Source of the DNA: an uncultured Collinsella sp.
Lineage (GTDB): Bacteria > Actinomycetota > Coriobacteriia > Coriobacteriales > Coriobacteriaceae
Direction of reading: 5' to 3'
Assembly (NCBI GenBank): GCA_900543845.1
Contig: UQTD01000002.1
Span: forward strand, 22,455 to 86,454
Length of the DNA stretch: 64,000 nucleotides
In this document: positions 8,211-16,162 of the stretch, one piece after another
Layout of the letters: every line of letters starts with the position of its first letter
Numbering within the stretch: the first letter of the stretch is position 1
Position numbers and translations under genes: made by a program
The notes under the pieces: model-generated
Database searches by the model: none
Told to the model about the DNA's origin: nothing
What the model saw: only the letters and a program-made list of their open reading frames with translations

Positions 8211-8397
8211 GTTGCGCGGTTTTACCAAACCGCGTAACTAGTCGACGCTGCACCTTTGGTTCCGTCGTTCTAACGAACGACGGATCTCTCGACGCTGCAA
8301 ACGCCCCTAAGCGGCAATCTGACGTTCAATCGTCGGTCGCGTACCGAAGTACGCTTCCCTCCTCTTTCACGTCACCTTGCTCGCCTAGGGGCGTTTT
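8211..8397 (+). repeat. modular palindromic element, copy A1
   Basis: It starts two bases after the dapH stop. Module 1: near-perfect palindrome GTTGCGCGG...CCGCGTAAC (8211-8238). A 9-base word CGACGCTGC (8242-8250) is followed by a hairpin TCCGTCGTTC/GAACGACGGA (8261-8284) and by CGACGCTGC again (8290-8298). Module 2: about 99 bases closed by AAACGCCCCTA/TAGGGGCGTTT with the apical hairpin GCGTACCGAAGTACGC (8339-8354). Copy A2 at 18620-18759 (inverted) has the same modules without the extra hairpin. No ORF is present. Confidence 0.8.
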
Positions 8398-8440
8398 CGC
8401 TGACTTATGCTCAGTCTGCAACTCAATTCAGCTCCAAGCA

Positions 8441-8479
8441 AAAAGGCCGAAGTCCCGAAGGGTTTCGGCCTTTGCTTTG
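8441..8479. terminator. bidirectional intrinsic terminator between dapH and ndpA
   Basis: AAAAGGCCGAA (8441-8451) and TTTCGGCCTTT (8463-8473) form an 11-bp stem around an 11-base loop, followed by GCTTTGT; the A-run on the left serves the minus strand. The two flanking genes converge here. Confidence 0.8.
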
Positions 8480-8498
8480 TCTGAAGTTCAAGCGCAGT

Positions 8499-9503
8499 TT
8501 ATCGATTCTCAATTGACCCGATATTCTTGAGCTCGATGGAGATAAGGCCGTTGGGCTCGTTGACGAACTCGATATACTCGGAGTTCGAACCCATCTCGGC
8601 CGGGAAGCTGATCTCGATGCCCGTGTCGGTACGAATCTTGTGATTGCGCACGGCCGCGCGTTCGACCTGCTTGCGCTCCACGGGCACGCGATCGGGCACC
8701 TTCTCCTCGGTCAGCGCCGCACGCACGTTCTCCTTGATAACCGGCTCGTCCTCAAAGACCTCATCGACGATATCCCAGGGCGGCAGCTCCTCGTCATCCT
8801 CAACCTTCTCGGCAACGGCAGCCTTAACCTTAGCGAGCGCCACGGCCGTATTGGCACCATGCTCCTCGGCGACTTCCTCGACCACACGCGTCACGGTGTC
8901 GATGACCTCCTTGCCCGATACACCCGTGTCGCACTGCAGCAGGCCATCGGGGATAAGCATACGGTCCTCGCCGGCAATCTTGCGCTTCTTGTCCACGTAG
9001 CCGATCTCCATGGTACTCGCGCGCACGATGGCATAGCTCGGCACCTTTTGCGAGGGGTTCGGCAGAATGGCGTAGTGGCGCGCGATGTCGTTGCGCACCT
9101 CCCCCTCCTCGCGGCCCACTTCGTGCATAAAAGCCTGCTTGGAGCCCAGCAGCATCACGGCAAACCAGCGGGCATCCTCATCGTCGTCAAAATCGGCCAC
9201 GAGCACGTCGGTGGACTCGGCTTTCTCGGCTTTGGTGAGCTCGGAAGAGATGAACTCCGCAATCTGCTGCGACAGGTCCACGAACTCGCGCTCGCCAAAG
9301 AAATAGCCCTTGAGCTCGCCGCCAAACGCAGAGTTCTCGGCAAACGTGGCACGTTTATTGTCGGCCGAGGTTCGTGCGCGGCGCAGATGCGTGGTCACGA
9401 AGTTGCGCACGGTACGACTCTCGATATCGAGCTCGCGCTGGCTCATGACGTTGACGGCAGAGTCAAAGTCCAGGATATGCAGAATCGCATGATTGATTTT
9501 CAT
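8499..9503 (-). CDS. nucleoid-associated protein, NdpA/YejK family
   Basis: 334 residues. The N-terminus MKINHAILHILDFDSAV is the family's hallmark, followed by the conserved ELKGYFFGEREFVDLSQQIA region and a C-terminal domain ending in NEPNGLISIELKNIGSIENR. These cytoplasmic proteins bind the nucleoid; their exact role is not well defined. An acidic, Glu/Val-rich segment (about 215-265) separates the halves. I chose the ATG at 9503, since GGA lies 9 bases upstream; the ATG at 9512 has it directly adjacent. It converges with dapH at a shared terminator. Confidence 0.82.
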   Translation of the reverse strand: MKINHAILHILDFDSAVNVMSQRELDIESRTVRNFVTTHLRRARTSADNKRATFAENSAFGGELKGYFFGEREFVDLSQQIAEFISSELTKAEKAESTDVLVADFDDDEDARWFAVMLLGSKQAFMHEVGREEGEVRNDIARHYAILPNPSQKVPSYAIVRASTMEIGYVDKKRKIAGEDRMLIPDGLLQCDTGVSGKEVIDTVTRVVEEVAEEHGANTAVALAKVKAAVAEKVEDDEELPPWDIVDEVFEDEPVIKENVRAALTEEKVPDRVPVERKQVERAAVRNHKIRTDTGIEISFPAEMGSNSEYIEFVNEPNGLISIELKNIGSIENR

Positions 9504-9578
9504 ATACGGCATTCCGTTCTAGATCGATTTCGGCACGAACCAGTATAGCGGTCGAGCCCACCCCAGGCGCATCGAAGA

Positions 9579-9611
9579 TTGGTGCATCGGGGACAGGTTG
9601 CTTTGCGCCAA
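9579..9611 (+). repeat. REP-like hairpin, copy B1 (GGGGACAGGTT family)
   Basis: TTGGTGC at the left pairs with GCGCCAA at the right around the core GGGGACAGGTTGCTTT. About 27 of 31 positions match copy B2 at 10793-10823 in the same orientation. It ends four bases before the stop of the DUF2974 gene. Confidence 0.7.
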
Positions 9612-9614
9612 TGG

Positions 9615-10775
9615 CTAGCGCAGGAGCTCGGACTGCCAAGCCTCGAGCTGTTCTGCCAAACTCTTGCCGGCAGCGGGCATGTCGATCTGAGGGCGTTTGG
9701 GCAGCAGTGCGCATTTAAGGATTGCCACGATGGTCTGCGAGACAAAGCGTCGTGTATCCTTGTCAAAGCCTTGCGCAGCCTGGAGCATCACGGGCAGGCT
9801 CTCGCGCAGATTCCCAGCGATATCCGCAAACCGCTCAGCACCCGTTGCCTCAAACACGGAGAACAACGCATCTACAAAACGCTCGCGCTCGCCAGGCGAC
9901 ACTGCAAGCAGCATCTCGCGAATGGAGCCATCAACATATCGAGCACCGGCGGACAGGCGCTCACAGTACACGAAGTCGCGACCATCAACCACCCAGCTAA
10001 AGGGATTGTGCTGCAGCAGGCTGAACTCGGTGCTCTCAACGATGGCATAGTCCTCCTGTGTCTCGAACATCATGCCAAAGATCGACGACCGAGGTAGCGT
10101 CTTGTCGATTCGACCGGAAAGATCGGCAAAGGCGTCGCCGTTCAGAAACTCCTCGACGAAGCCCGGGCCATCATGGGAATACGCCCGTTCGATTCGCTCA
10201 CGGGCGACATCGGAGCACATCGCCGCACCGTACACCGCAAGGTTTCCACCCTTGGAATGACCTCCGCACAAAAGCGGCCCGTCAATCGCATCCGCCGCCT
10301 CGTCCACATAACGTGCCGCGGATTCCTGGGCCGGCACAGGACACCGGAACGCCATGTTAAAGTCCTCTTTCCAGCCCACAATCGTGCTGTCGGTCCCCCG
10401 GAAGGAAAGATAGCTAAACCCTGCCGGAAACCGAAACGCCATGGCTGCAAACTGCTCCGTCGCCACCACATCGCTCACGGCACGATAGCCGCAAACGTGC
10501 ACGCCACGGTAGCGAGGACTTGCTGCCACGGCCTCCAACAAGGCCCTGCTCCCCTCCGGGTCCCACAAGTCGTCAATCATGTCCCGGTAGCACTCGGCAC
10601 GCAGCAGCTCGCGTACGTCTAGGCCCTGCCAGTTCGTCAGCTCCGCCATATCACCTGGCAAACGCAAATAGGACAACCACGCAAAGACCAGGCTATCCAC
10701 CGCGCAGAACGGCCGCTCCTCAAACGGATCAAACGCCGTCTGGGCATAGGTCAAAAAATTAGGCGAATCCGACAT
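9615..10775 (-). CDS. DUF2974 (Mbeg1-like) alpha/beta-hydrolase-fold protein
   Basis: 386 residues. A lipase-like nucleophile elbow GHSKGGNLA lies near residue 180, after SFRGTD (about 135, oxyanion region) and before SHDGPGF (about 209). The arrangement matches the DUF2974/Mbeg1-like family of putative serine hydrolases. No signal peptide, so it is cytoplasmic. The C-terminal 130 residues are helical and unassigned. Substrate unknown. ATG at 10775 with GGGAGG just upstream. The gene is bracketed by two direct copies of a small hairpin repeat (9579-9611 and 10793-10823), which may mark past rearrangement. Confidence 0.75.
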   Translation of the reverse strand: MSDSPNFLTYAQTAFDPFEERPFCAVDSLVFAWLSYLRLPGDMAELTNWQGLDVRELLRAECYRDMIDDLWDPEGSRALLEAVAASPRYRGVHVCGYRAVSDVVATEQFAAMAFRFPAGFSYLSFRGTDSTIVGWKEDFNMAFRCPVPAQESAARYVDEAADAIDGPLLCGGHSKGGNLAVYGAAMCSDVARERIERAYSHDGPGFVEEFLNGDAFADLSGRIDKTLPRSSIFGMMFETQEDYAIVESTEFSLLQHNPFSWVVDGRDFVYCERLSAGARYVDGSIREMLLAVSPGERERFVDALFSVFEATGAERFADIAGNLRESLPVMLQAAQGFDKDTRRFVSQTIVAILKCALLPKRPQIDMPAAGKSLAEQLEAWQSELLR

Positions 10776-10792
10776 GGCCCTCCCATCAACTA

Positions 10793-10823
10793 TGGTGCAT
10801 TGGGGTCAGGTTACTTTGCACCA
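10793..10823 (+). repeat. REP-like hairpin, copy B2 (GGGGTCAGGTT)
   Basis: TGGTGC pairs with GCACCA around GGGGTCAGGTTACTTT. Same orientation as B1, lying 18 bases upstream of the DUF2974 start and touching the ldh terminator. Confidence 0.7.
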
Positions 10824-10856
10824 AAAAGGCGCCCGGGCCGTGTGGACCCGGACGCC
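10822..10856 (-). terminator. ldh intrinsic terminator
   Basis: On the minus strand GGCGTCCGGG pairs with CCCGGGCGCC (10847-10856 and 10828-10837), followed by TTTTT (10823-10827). It lies 34 bases after the ldh stop. Confidence 0.85.
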
Positions 10857-10889
10857 TTCATTGTAGCTTTTCGCTCTAGCGAGCTTGAT

Positions 10890-11840
10890 TTAGCAGGAGA
10901 AATCAACGCTGTCGATGATGTCCTTGAGGGCCTTGGCGGAGACGGTGAGCTCATGCTGCTCGTCATCGTTCAGCGGCACGGGGACGCGGCAGACAACGCC
11001 GTCGCGGCCAACGACGGTCGGCATGGAGATGGCAAGATCGGACAGGCCATACTCGCCCACCATGAGCGAGGAGACAGGCAGAACGGTCTGCTCATCGCGC
11101 ATGACGGCGGTGCAGATGCGCTTGACGGCCATGGCGACGCCATAGTAGGTGGCGTGCTTTTTCTCGATGATGGTGTAGGCGGAGTTCTTGACGTCCTCGG
11201 CAATGCGCTTCTCGGCAGCCTCATGCTCCAGGTGGCCGTGAAGCTCACAGAAGGTGTTCAGCGGAACGCCGGCAACCTGAGCGCTGGACCAAGCGACAAA
11301 CTCGGAGTCGCCGTGCTCGCCCATGACATAGGCCTGGACATCGCGCGGGTCAACCTCGACGTGGGCACCAAGCATCTGCTGCAGGCGGCCGGTGTCGAGC
11401 ACAGTGCCGGAACCGATGACGTGGCCCTCGGGCAGGCCGGACATCTTGATGGCGGCGTAGGTCAGAACATCGACCGGGTTGGAGACGATGAGCAGAATGC
11501 CGTCGAAGCCGGACTTCTTAATCTCGGGAATAATGGACTTAAAGATGCTGACGTTCTTGTTGACCAGGTCCAGGCGGGTCTCACCGGGCTTCTGGGCAGC
11601 GCCAGCGGTGACGACGATCATGGCGGCGTCGGCGACATCGGAATAATCGCCGGCGTAGATCTTCATCGGCTCGGCAAACGTCATGCCGTGCGCGATATCC
11701 AGGGCCTCACCCTCAGCGCGGTTCTTGTCCACGTCGATGAGGACCATTTCGGAGAACAGACCGCTCTGCATCAGTGCGAACGCCGAAGACGAACCGACGA
11801 AACCGCAGCCGACAATAGCGACCTTCTTCTCGTTAACCAT
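10890..11840 (-). CDS. ldh: L-lactate dehydrogenase
   Basis: 316 residues, normal length. NAD-binding GCGFVGSSSA at the N-terminus, GAAQKPGETRLDL (about 75-87) with the Gln that selects lactate over malate, VSNPVDVLTY, and the catalytic histidine in MGEHGDSEF (about 177). It reduces pyruvate to L-lactate and regenerates NAD during fermentation. Start at 11840 (MVNEKK) has GGGAG 6 bases upstream; a longer frame to 11918 would run through a leader hairpin. Monocistronic, with its own terminator downstream. Confidence 0.95.
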   Translation of the reverse strand: MVNEKKVAIVGCGFVGSSSAFALMQSGLFSEMVLIDVDKNRAEGEALDIAHGMTFAEPMKIYAGDYSDVADAAMIVVTAGAAQKPGETRLDLVNKNVSIFKSIIPEIKKSGFDGILLIVSNPVDVLTYAAIKMSGLPEGHVIGSGTVLDTGRLQQMLGAHVEVDPRDVQAYVMGEHGDSEFVAWSSAQVAGVPLNTFCELHGHLEHEAAEKRIAEDVKNSAYTIIEKKHATYYGVAMAVKRICTAVMRDEQTVLPVSSLMVGEYGLSDLAISMPTVVGRDGVVCRVPVPLNDDEQHELTVSAKALKDIIDSVDFSC

Positions 11841-11865
11841 TAGAAACTCCCATCTCTCTCCACAA

Positions 11866-11898
11866 ACAAGCCGCCCGGGAACGACCCGAGCGGCTTGT
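11866..11898 (-). promoter_or_regulatory. hairpin in the ldh leader
   Basis: ACAAGCCGC/GCGGCTTGT with an inner CGG/CCG form a stable stem that ends about 25 bases before the ldh start. On the minus strand it is followed by TTGTGG, only a weak U-tract. It could be a weak attenuator or an mRNA-stabilising 5' hairpin. Confidence 0.4.
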
Positions 11899-12041
11899 CG
11901 TAATCCCAATACATCCAATCGGGACTTTGATTATGCTCCTATTCGCAGCCAAAAATCGACCGTTTACCGAAATTGTTTGCAGGATTCGTAAAATAACTGC
12001 ACGAAATCGGTTTCGAGCTATTGACGAGCCGAAATAGCCAT

Positions 12042-13205
12042 CTAATACAGGCCCGCCTCGCGAATGGCCTCGACAGCCAAAGCGATCTGGTCGGGCGGCA
12101 AGACCAGCGCCATGCGCACGTGCCCCTCACCCGAAGGACCAAAGCTCGCGCCCGGCGTCACCACAACGCCGGCCTTCTCCATGAGCTCCTCGCAAAACGC
12201 CATGGAATCGGTGCGACCACCGGGAAGCTTGGCCCACACAAACATAGAGCCATGCGCGTTGGGACGCTCCCAGCCCAGGCCCTCAAGACCGTCGCACAGG
12301 GCATCACGGCGCTCCTGGTACTTCAGACGCTGCGCCTCGACCTCATCGCGCGGACCGTTCAGGCAGGCGATAGCAGCCTTCTGGATCGGGAAGAACATGC
12401 CAAAGTCGATCTGACTGCGCAGCTTGGCAAAGGCCGAGACCACATCCTCGCGACCGACCAAAAAGCCGATGCGGGCACCGGTGACGTTAAACGACTTGGA
12501 GAGCGAGAAGAACTCAACGCCCACCTCGAGCGCACCGGGATACTGCAAGAAGCTGCCGCCCGGCTCGCCGTCGAACACGATGTCAGAGTATGCGTTGTCG
12601 TGAACGATCAGCAGGTCGTGCTCGCGGGCAAAAGCGATGATCTCCTCGTAGATCTCGGGCGTGCCCACCGAGCCCACCGGGTTGGCGGGCAGCGACACGA
12701 TCATGTACTTGGCACGATCGGCCACCTCGGGATCGATGCCCGCCACATAGGGCAGGTAATTGTGCTCGGCAACCAGCGGATAGTACTCGAGTTTAGCATC
12801 GGCGATCTTGGCACCCGCCTCAAAGACCGGGTAGCACGGATCGGGAACCAGAATGGTGTCGCCCGGATCGAGCAGGGCCAGGCCCAAATGACCCACGCCC
12901 TCCTGCGTGCCGTTGCACGACTGCACCATGGACGGCGTAATACCCGAAACGCCAAAGCGACGCTCATAGTAATCGCACACGGCCTGCTTGAGTTCGGGCA
13001 GGTCGCGCAGGGCATACTTCCACATCTCGGGATCTTGGGCTGCTTGCGTGAGCGCCTCGACCACATGGTCGTACGGCTTAAAGTCGGGCGTGCCCACACT
13101 CATGTTGTAAATGGTCTTGCCCTGAGCCTTCAGCGCGAGAAGCTTGTTGTTGAGCGAGGCGAAGACCTCCGCGCCAAAGCGGTCGAGACGCTGCGATGCC
13201 TGCAT
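12042..13205 (-). CDS. class I/II aminotransferase, candidate (N-acetyl-)LL-DAP aminotransferase
   Basis: 387 residues, fold-type I PLP enzyme. SVGTPDFKPYDH near residue 35, CNGTQEGVGHLGLALLDPGD for the cofactor loop, HDNAYSDIVFDG (about 200) and the PLP lysine in SLSKSFNVTGARIGF (about 230). Such enzymes include PatA/DapX-type N-acetyl-LL-DAP aminotransferases and LL-DAP aminotransferases as well as aspartate and aromatic aminotransferases; sequence inspection alone cannot decide. With dapH in the window, an aminotransferase for the acetyl route is required, which is why I suggest it. AAAGG lies 7 bases before the ATG at 13205, immediately after a terminator-like hairpin. Confidence 0.8.
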   Translation of the reverse strand: MQASQRLDRFGAEVFASLNNKLLALKAQGKTIYNMSVGTPDFKPYDHVVEALTQAAQDPEMWKYALRDLPELKQAVCDYYERRFGVSGITPSMVQSCNGTQEGVGHLGLALLDPGDTILVPDPCYPVFEAGAKIADAKLEYYPLVAEHNYLPYVAGIDPEVADRAKYMIVSLPANPVGSVGTPEIYEEIIAFAREHDLLIVHDNAYSDIVFDGEPGGSFLQYPGALEVGVEFFSLSKSFNVTGARIGFLVGREDVVSAFAKLRSQIDFGMFFPIQKAAIACLNGPRDEVEAQRLKYQERRDALCDGLEGLGWERPNAHGSMFVWAKLPGGRTDSMAFCEELMEKAGVVVTPGASFGPSGEGHVRMALVLPPDQIALAVEAIREAGLY

Positions 13206-13223
13206 GGTGCCACCTTTCGATAT

Positions 13224-13254
13224 AAAAAACGCGGCGCTCCGACAAGAGCGCCGC
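13224..13254 (-). terminator. intrinsic terminator directly upstream of the aminotransferase SD
   Basis: Minus strand: GCGGCGCTC pairs with GAGCGCCGC (9 bp, 6-base loop), followed by TTTTTT; the aminotransferase SD (AAAGG) begins about seven bases later. It can end nadE read-through, but any transcript started upstream of 13255 must also pass it, so it may act as an attenuator. Confidence 0.75.
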
Positions 13255-13323
13255 GCGATACGGGCCATCAGATTTCAAAAGTGTAACGCTTGCAACCCCC
13301 GTATTGGTTCAATTTAGCCAACC

Positions 13324-15312
13324 TTAGTCAATTGGATTGAGCGCGTCGATCTGCGCAAGCCACAGACGCGAGCTGGCGTCACTCGGCATACGCCAATCGC
13401 CGCGCGGGCTGAGCGTCACCGAGCCCACCTTGGGGCCATCGGGCAGGCAGCTGCGCTTAAACTGCTGGGCAAAGAAGCGACGGTAGAACGTACGCAGCCA
13501 CGTGTGGACGGTCTTGGCGTCGTAGACGCCCTCGAAACTCTTGAGCGCCATGCGGTAGATCTTGCCCGGCTCAAAGCCAAAACGCAGCAGGTAGTAGAGG
13601 AAGTAGTCGTGTAACTCGTACGGGCCCACCAAATCCTCAGTCTTCTGCGCAATCTCGCCGTCACCCGTGGGCGGCAGAAGCTCGGGGGACACCGGCGTAT
13701 CGAGGATGTCGAGCAGTGTCTCGGCAATACGCCCGCCAAAGACATCGGCGGCATAACGCACCAGATGACGCACGAGCGTCTTGGGCACGCTCGCGTTGAC
13801 GGCGTACATGCTCATGTGGTCGCCGTTATAGGTAGCCCAACCGAGCGCCAACTCCGACAGGTCGCCCGTGCCGATGACAAAACCACCAGCCTGGTTGGCC
13901 AAATCCATCAGAATCTGCGTACGCTCGCGGGCCTGGCTGTTCTCGTAGGTCACGTCCTGCACGGCCGGATCGTGCTCAATGTCCTTGAAGTGCTGCTCCA
14001 CAGCCGCATGGATCGAAACCTCGCGGAAGCTCACACTCAGGTCGCGAGCGAGCGACTCGGCGTTCGACTTGGTGCGATGCGTCGTGCCAAAGCCGGGCAT
14101 GGACACGGCTGTGATACCGGTGCGCGGCAGCCCCAGCGCATCGAAGGCACGCACGGTCACAAGCAGTGCCAGCGTGGAGTCCAAGCCACCCGAAAGGCCG
14201 ATGACCGCAGCCTTGGTACCTGTGTGGGCAAGGCGGGTCTTGAGGCCCGCAGTCTGCAGATCGAGGATCGTCTCGCAGCGCTCGGCCAAGTCGCCATGGT
14301 CGGCCGGCACAAAGGGCGCGCGGGGGAAAACGCGGTCGATATCGCAGGCATCGCGCAGGACGGGAGCCTCGGAGAGCGTGCCCTCAAAAGAGAACTCAAC
14401 AGTCGTGGCCTCCGGCGCATCGTCCGCGCGCGTCCACGTCGTCGAGCGACGGCGCTCGGCAACCAGACGGTCGAGGTCAACATCGGCAACCGCCATATCG
14501 CAGGTAAGCAGTTTAGTGGCGGCGAGCTTGGAGCCGTTTTCGTAGATAAGGTTCTCGCCCGCAAAGACCATGTCGGTCGTGGACTCGCCCTCGCTCGCGT
14601 CCGCATAGGCATAGGCGCAGTACAGGCGTGCGCTCTGGTTAGAGATGAGGCTGCGGCGGTAATCCGCCTTACCGATAATCTCGTCCGAGGCCGACGGGTT
14701 GAGAATCACCGTCGCACCGGCAAGCGCCATCTCGGTCGAAGGGGGCGCCGGCACCCACAGGTCCTCACAAACCTCAACGCCCAACACCAGGTCCTCGGCG
14801 CCCTCATCACAGCAGCGGTAGACAAGCCCCGAACCCAGCGGAACCGGACCCTGACCGGCGAACTCGACCCACACAGGATCTGCGGGCGCCGGAGCAAACC
14901 AGCGGCGCTCGTAGAACTCGCCATAGTTGGGCAGATACTTCTTGGCCGTGAGGCCCAAAAGCTCGCCCGCGCAGCACACGGCGGCGCAGTTGTAGATATT
15001 CTCGGCAACCGCAACGGGAAGACCGATGGTAAAGACAATCGACAGCTCACGAGTCTCATCGAGGATATGCACCAGAGCAGCCTCGCAGGCATGCAGCAGC
15101 GTGCGATTATGGAACAGGTCGGCCGCGGTATAGCCGCACAAGTTGAGCTCGGGCAGCACCAGCGCGCGAACGCCGCGCTCGGCAGCCTCGCGAACAGCTG
15201 CCAGCGCAACCTCGGCATTGCCCTCGACATCGGCCACGCGAATCCGCGGCGAAGCCGCCGCCACACGCAAAAAGCCATCGTTCTCAACTTGACCGTTTAG
15301 AAAATCGTTCAT
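13324..15312 (-). CDS. nadE: glutamine-dependent NAD(+) synthetase
   Basis: 662 residues, the two-domain form. Residues 1 to about 290 are a nitrilase-like glutaminase with its triad: Glu in LVLPELNLCGY (about 50), Lys in LTAKKYLPNYGEFYE (about 125), Cys in GVEVCEDLW (about 180). From about 340 on is the synthetase, with the ATP pyrophosphatase P-loop GLSGGLDSTLAL. It turns nicotinate adenine dinucleotide into NAD using glutamine-derived ammonia and ATP. Start at 15312 (MNDFLN), with GGAG 7 bases upstream, preferred over 15342. Monocistronic; terminator at 13224-13254. Confidence 0.94.
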   Translation of the reverse strand: MNDFLNGQVENDGFLRVAAASPRIRVADVEGNAEVALAAVREAAERGVRALVLPELNLCGYTAADLFHNRTLLHACEAALVHILDETRELSIVFTIGLPVAVAENIYNCAAVCCAGELLGLTAKKYLPNYGEFYERRWFAPAPADPVWVEFAGQGPVPLGSGLVYRCCDEGAEDLVLGVEVCEDLWVPAPPSTEMALAGATVILNPSASDEIIGKADYRRSLISNQSARLYCAYAYADASEGESTTDMVFAGENLIYENGSKLAATKLLTCDMAVADVDLDRLVAERRRSTTWTRADDAPEATTVEFSFEGTLSEAPVLRDACDIDRVFPRAPFVPADHGDLAERCETILDLQTAGLKTRLAHTGTKAAVIGLSGGLDSTLALLVTVRAFDALGLPRTGITAVSMPGFGTTHRTKSNAESLARDLSVSFREVSIHAAVEQHFKDIEHDPAVQDVTYENSQARERTQILMDLANQAGGFVIGTGDLSELALGWATYNGDHMSMYAVNASVPKTLVRHLVRYAADVFGGRIAETLLDILDTPVSPELLPPTGDGEIAQKTEDLVGPYELHDYFLYYLLRFGFEPGKIYRMALKSFEGVYDAKTVHTWLRTFYRRFFAQQFKRSCLPDGPKVGSVTLSPRGDWRMPSDASSRLWLAQIDALNPID

Positions 15313-15446
15313 ACAAGCTCCAACACATCCGTTTAGCCGCAACGAGCAGCGGCAATAAAGTCCGCCTCCATTGTACTGTCAAGTTCAATCAGCGCTGATG
15401 GGGCAGTCTCATGATTAAAAATGAAAAAGAGAAGTCAGAATGGCGT

Positions 15447-15725
15447 TTAGCAGTAGAACGAGATCTCGTCCACAAGGAAAAAAGCCTTCCATTTAGAACA
15501 AATCAATTCATGCTGAGCGGCGATAATTTCACAGAGGTCGTCAAGCGTGCTCTGGGGGATCTTCGCTTTGTTATTAGCGACAATGCAACCTCCCCTGCGA
15601 GTCAGCCAGATTTTGGCCGAGTTATTTGAAGGCGCTCCCTTGCAAACATGAACATGGATTGGCTCGCCCGCTTCGTTAGACCAAAAGAAGACCCTGTAGC
15701 CGCCAATAAGAAATAGGCTAGGCAA
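15447..15725 (-). CDS. DUF4160 protein, possible toxin-like partner
   Basis: 92 residues. LPSLFLIGGYRVFFWSNEAG and PIHVHVCKG match the DUF4160 pattern (a short beta-rich N-terminus, then P-x-H-x-H-V), and the C-terminus has the usual ELICSKW. I place the start at a TTG (15725) because GGAGGAG stands six bases upstream; it overlaps the preceding gene's stop by 8 bases (TTGCCTAG). DUF4160 genes are often paired with a small second gene (commonly DUF2442) in what are thought to be toxin-antitoxin-like modules. Function not demonstrated from sequence. Confidence 0.65.
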   Translation of the reverse strand: MPSLFLIGGYRVFFWSNEAGEPIHVHVCKGAPSNNSAKIWLTRRGGCIVANNKAKIPQSTLDDLCEIIAAQHELICSKWKAFFLVDEISFYC

Positions 15726-15987
15726 CTTTAGCTCCTCCGTTTGCGGCGTAGCGATACAGCAGGTGAGCATTATTGCTCAGAAAAGTCTCAAATCCTCGCT
15801 TCTCCTCGTCGGTGAAATGCCCCTCCCACATAGTCCAATTGTAAGAAGGCAACTCACAGCGAGCGGAGTCGAAGCCCTCTGCCGTCGGTCGTTCAAAATG
15901 CACGACAACCTTTTCGATATCCCCATCTGCAATCAGGTCAGAATGAACGACCTCGGTACCGTCTTCGAATGTCATATACGGGTACAT
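15718..15987 (-). CDS. small acidic protein, partner of the DUF4160 gene
   Basis: 89 residues starting MYPYMTFEDGTEVVHSDL. GAGGTGG lies about 9 bases before the ATG at 15987. Rich in acidic and aromatic residues, with no membrane segment. It does not clearly match DUF2442, the usual DUF4160 partner, but the position (first in a two-gene overlapping operon) is the same. The helical C-terminus (DEEKRGFETFLSNNAHLLYR) could be the partner-binding part. Family not recognised. Confidence 0.6.
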   Translation of the reverse strand: MYPYMTFEDGTEVVHSDLIADGDIEKVVVHFERPTAEGFDSARCELPSYNWTMWEGHFTDEEKRGFETFLSNNAHLLYRYAANGGAKVA

Positions 15988-16162
15988 CACGTAAACCACC
16001 TCGCAATCGTAAATCCAGTTTAGCATCAAGCTATTGCACCAAAGACAGCAAGCCCCCCTTGATGAGTTGATGGTATCTGTTAAATGTCACGTACGATTCA
16101 CATCTGGTGGGTACCCTGATGGCTACACGAAACGAAGCAGATTTACACCGGGAGGACCCCGT

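Noticed and set aside
12021..13286. 421-codon plus-strand frame over the aminotransferase
   Set aside because: Shadow; the minus-strand product has all PLP motifs.
13765..15300. 511-codon plus-strand frame over nadE
   Set aside because: Antisense shadow of NAD synthetase.
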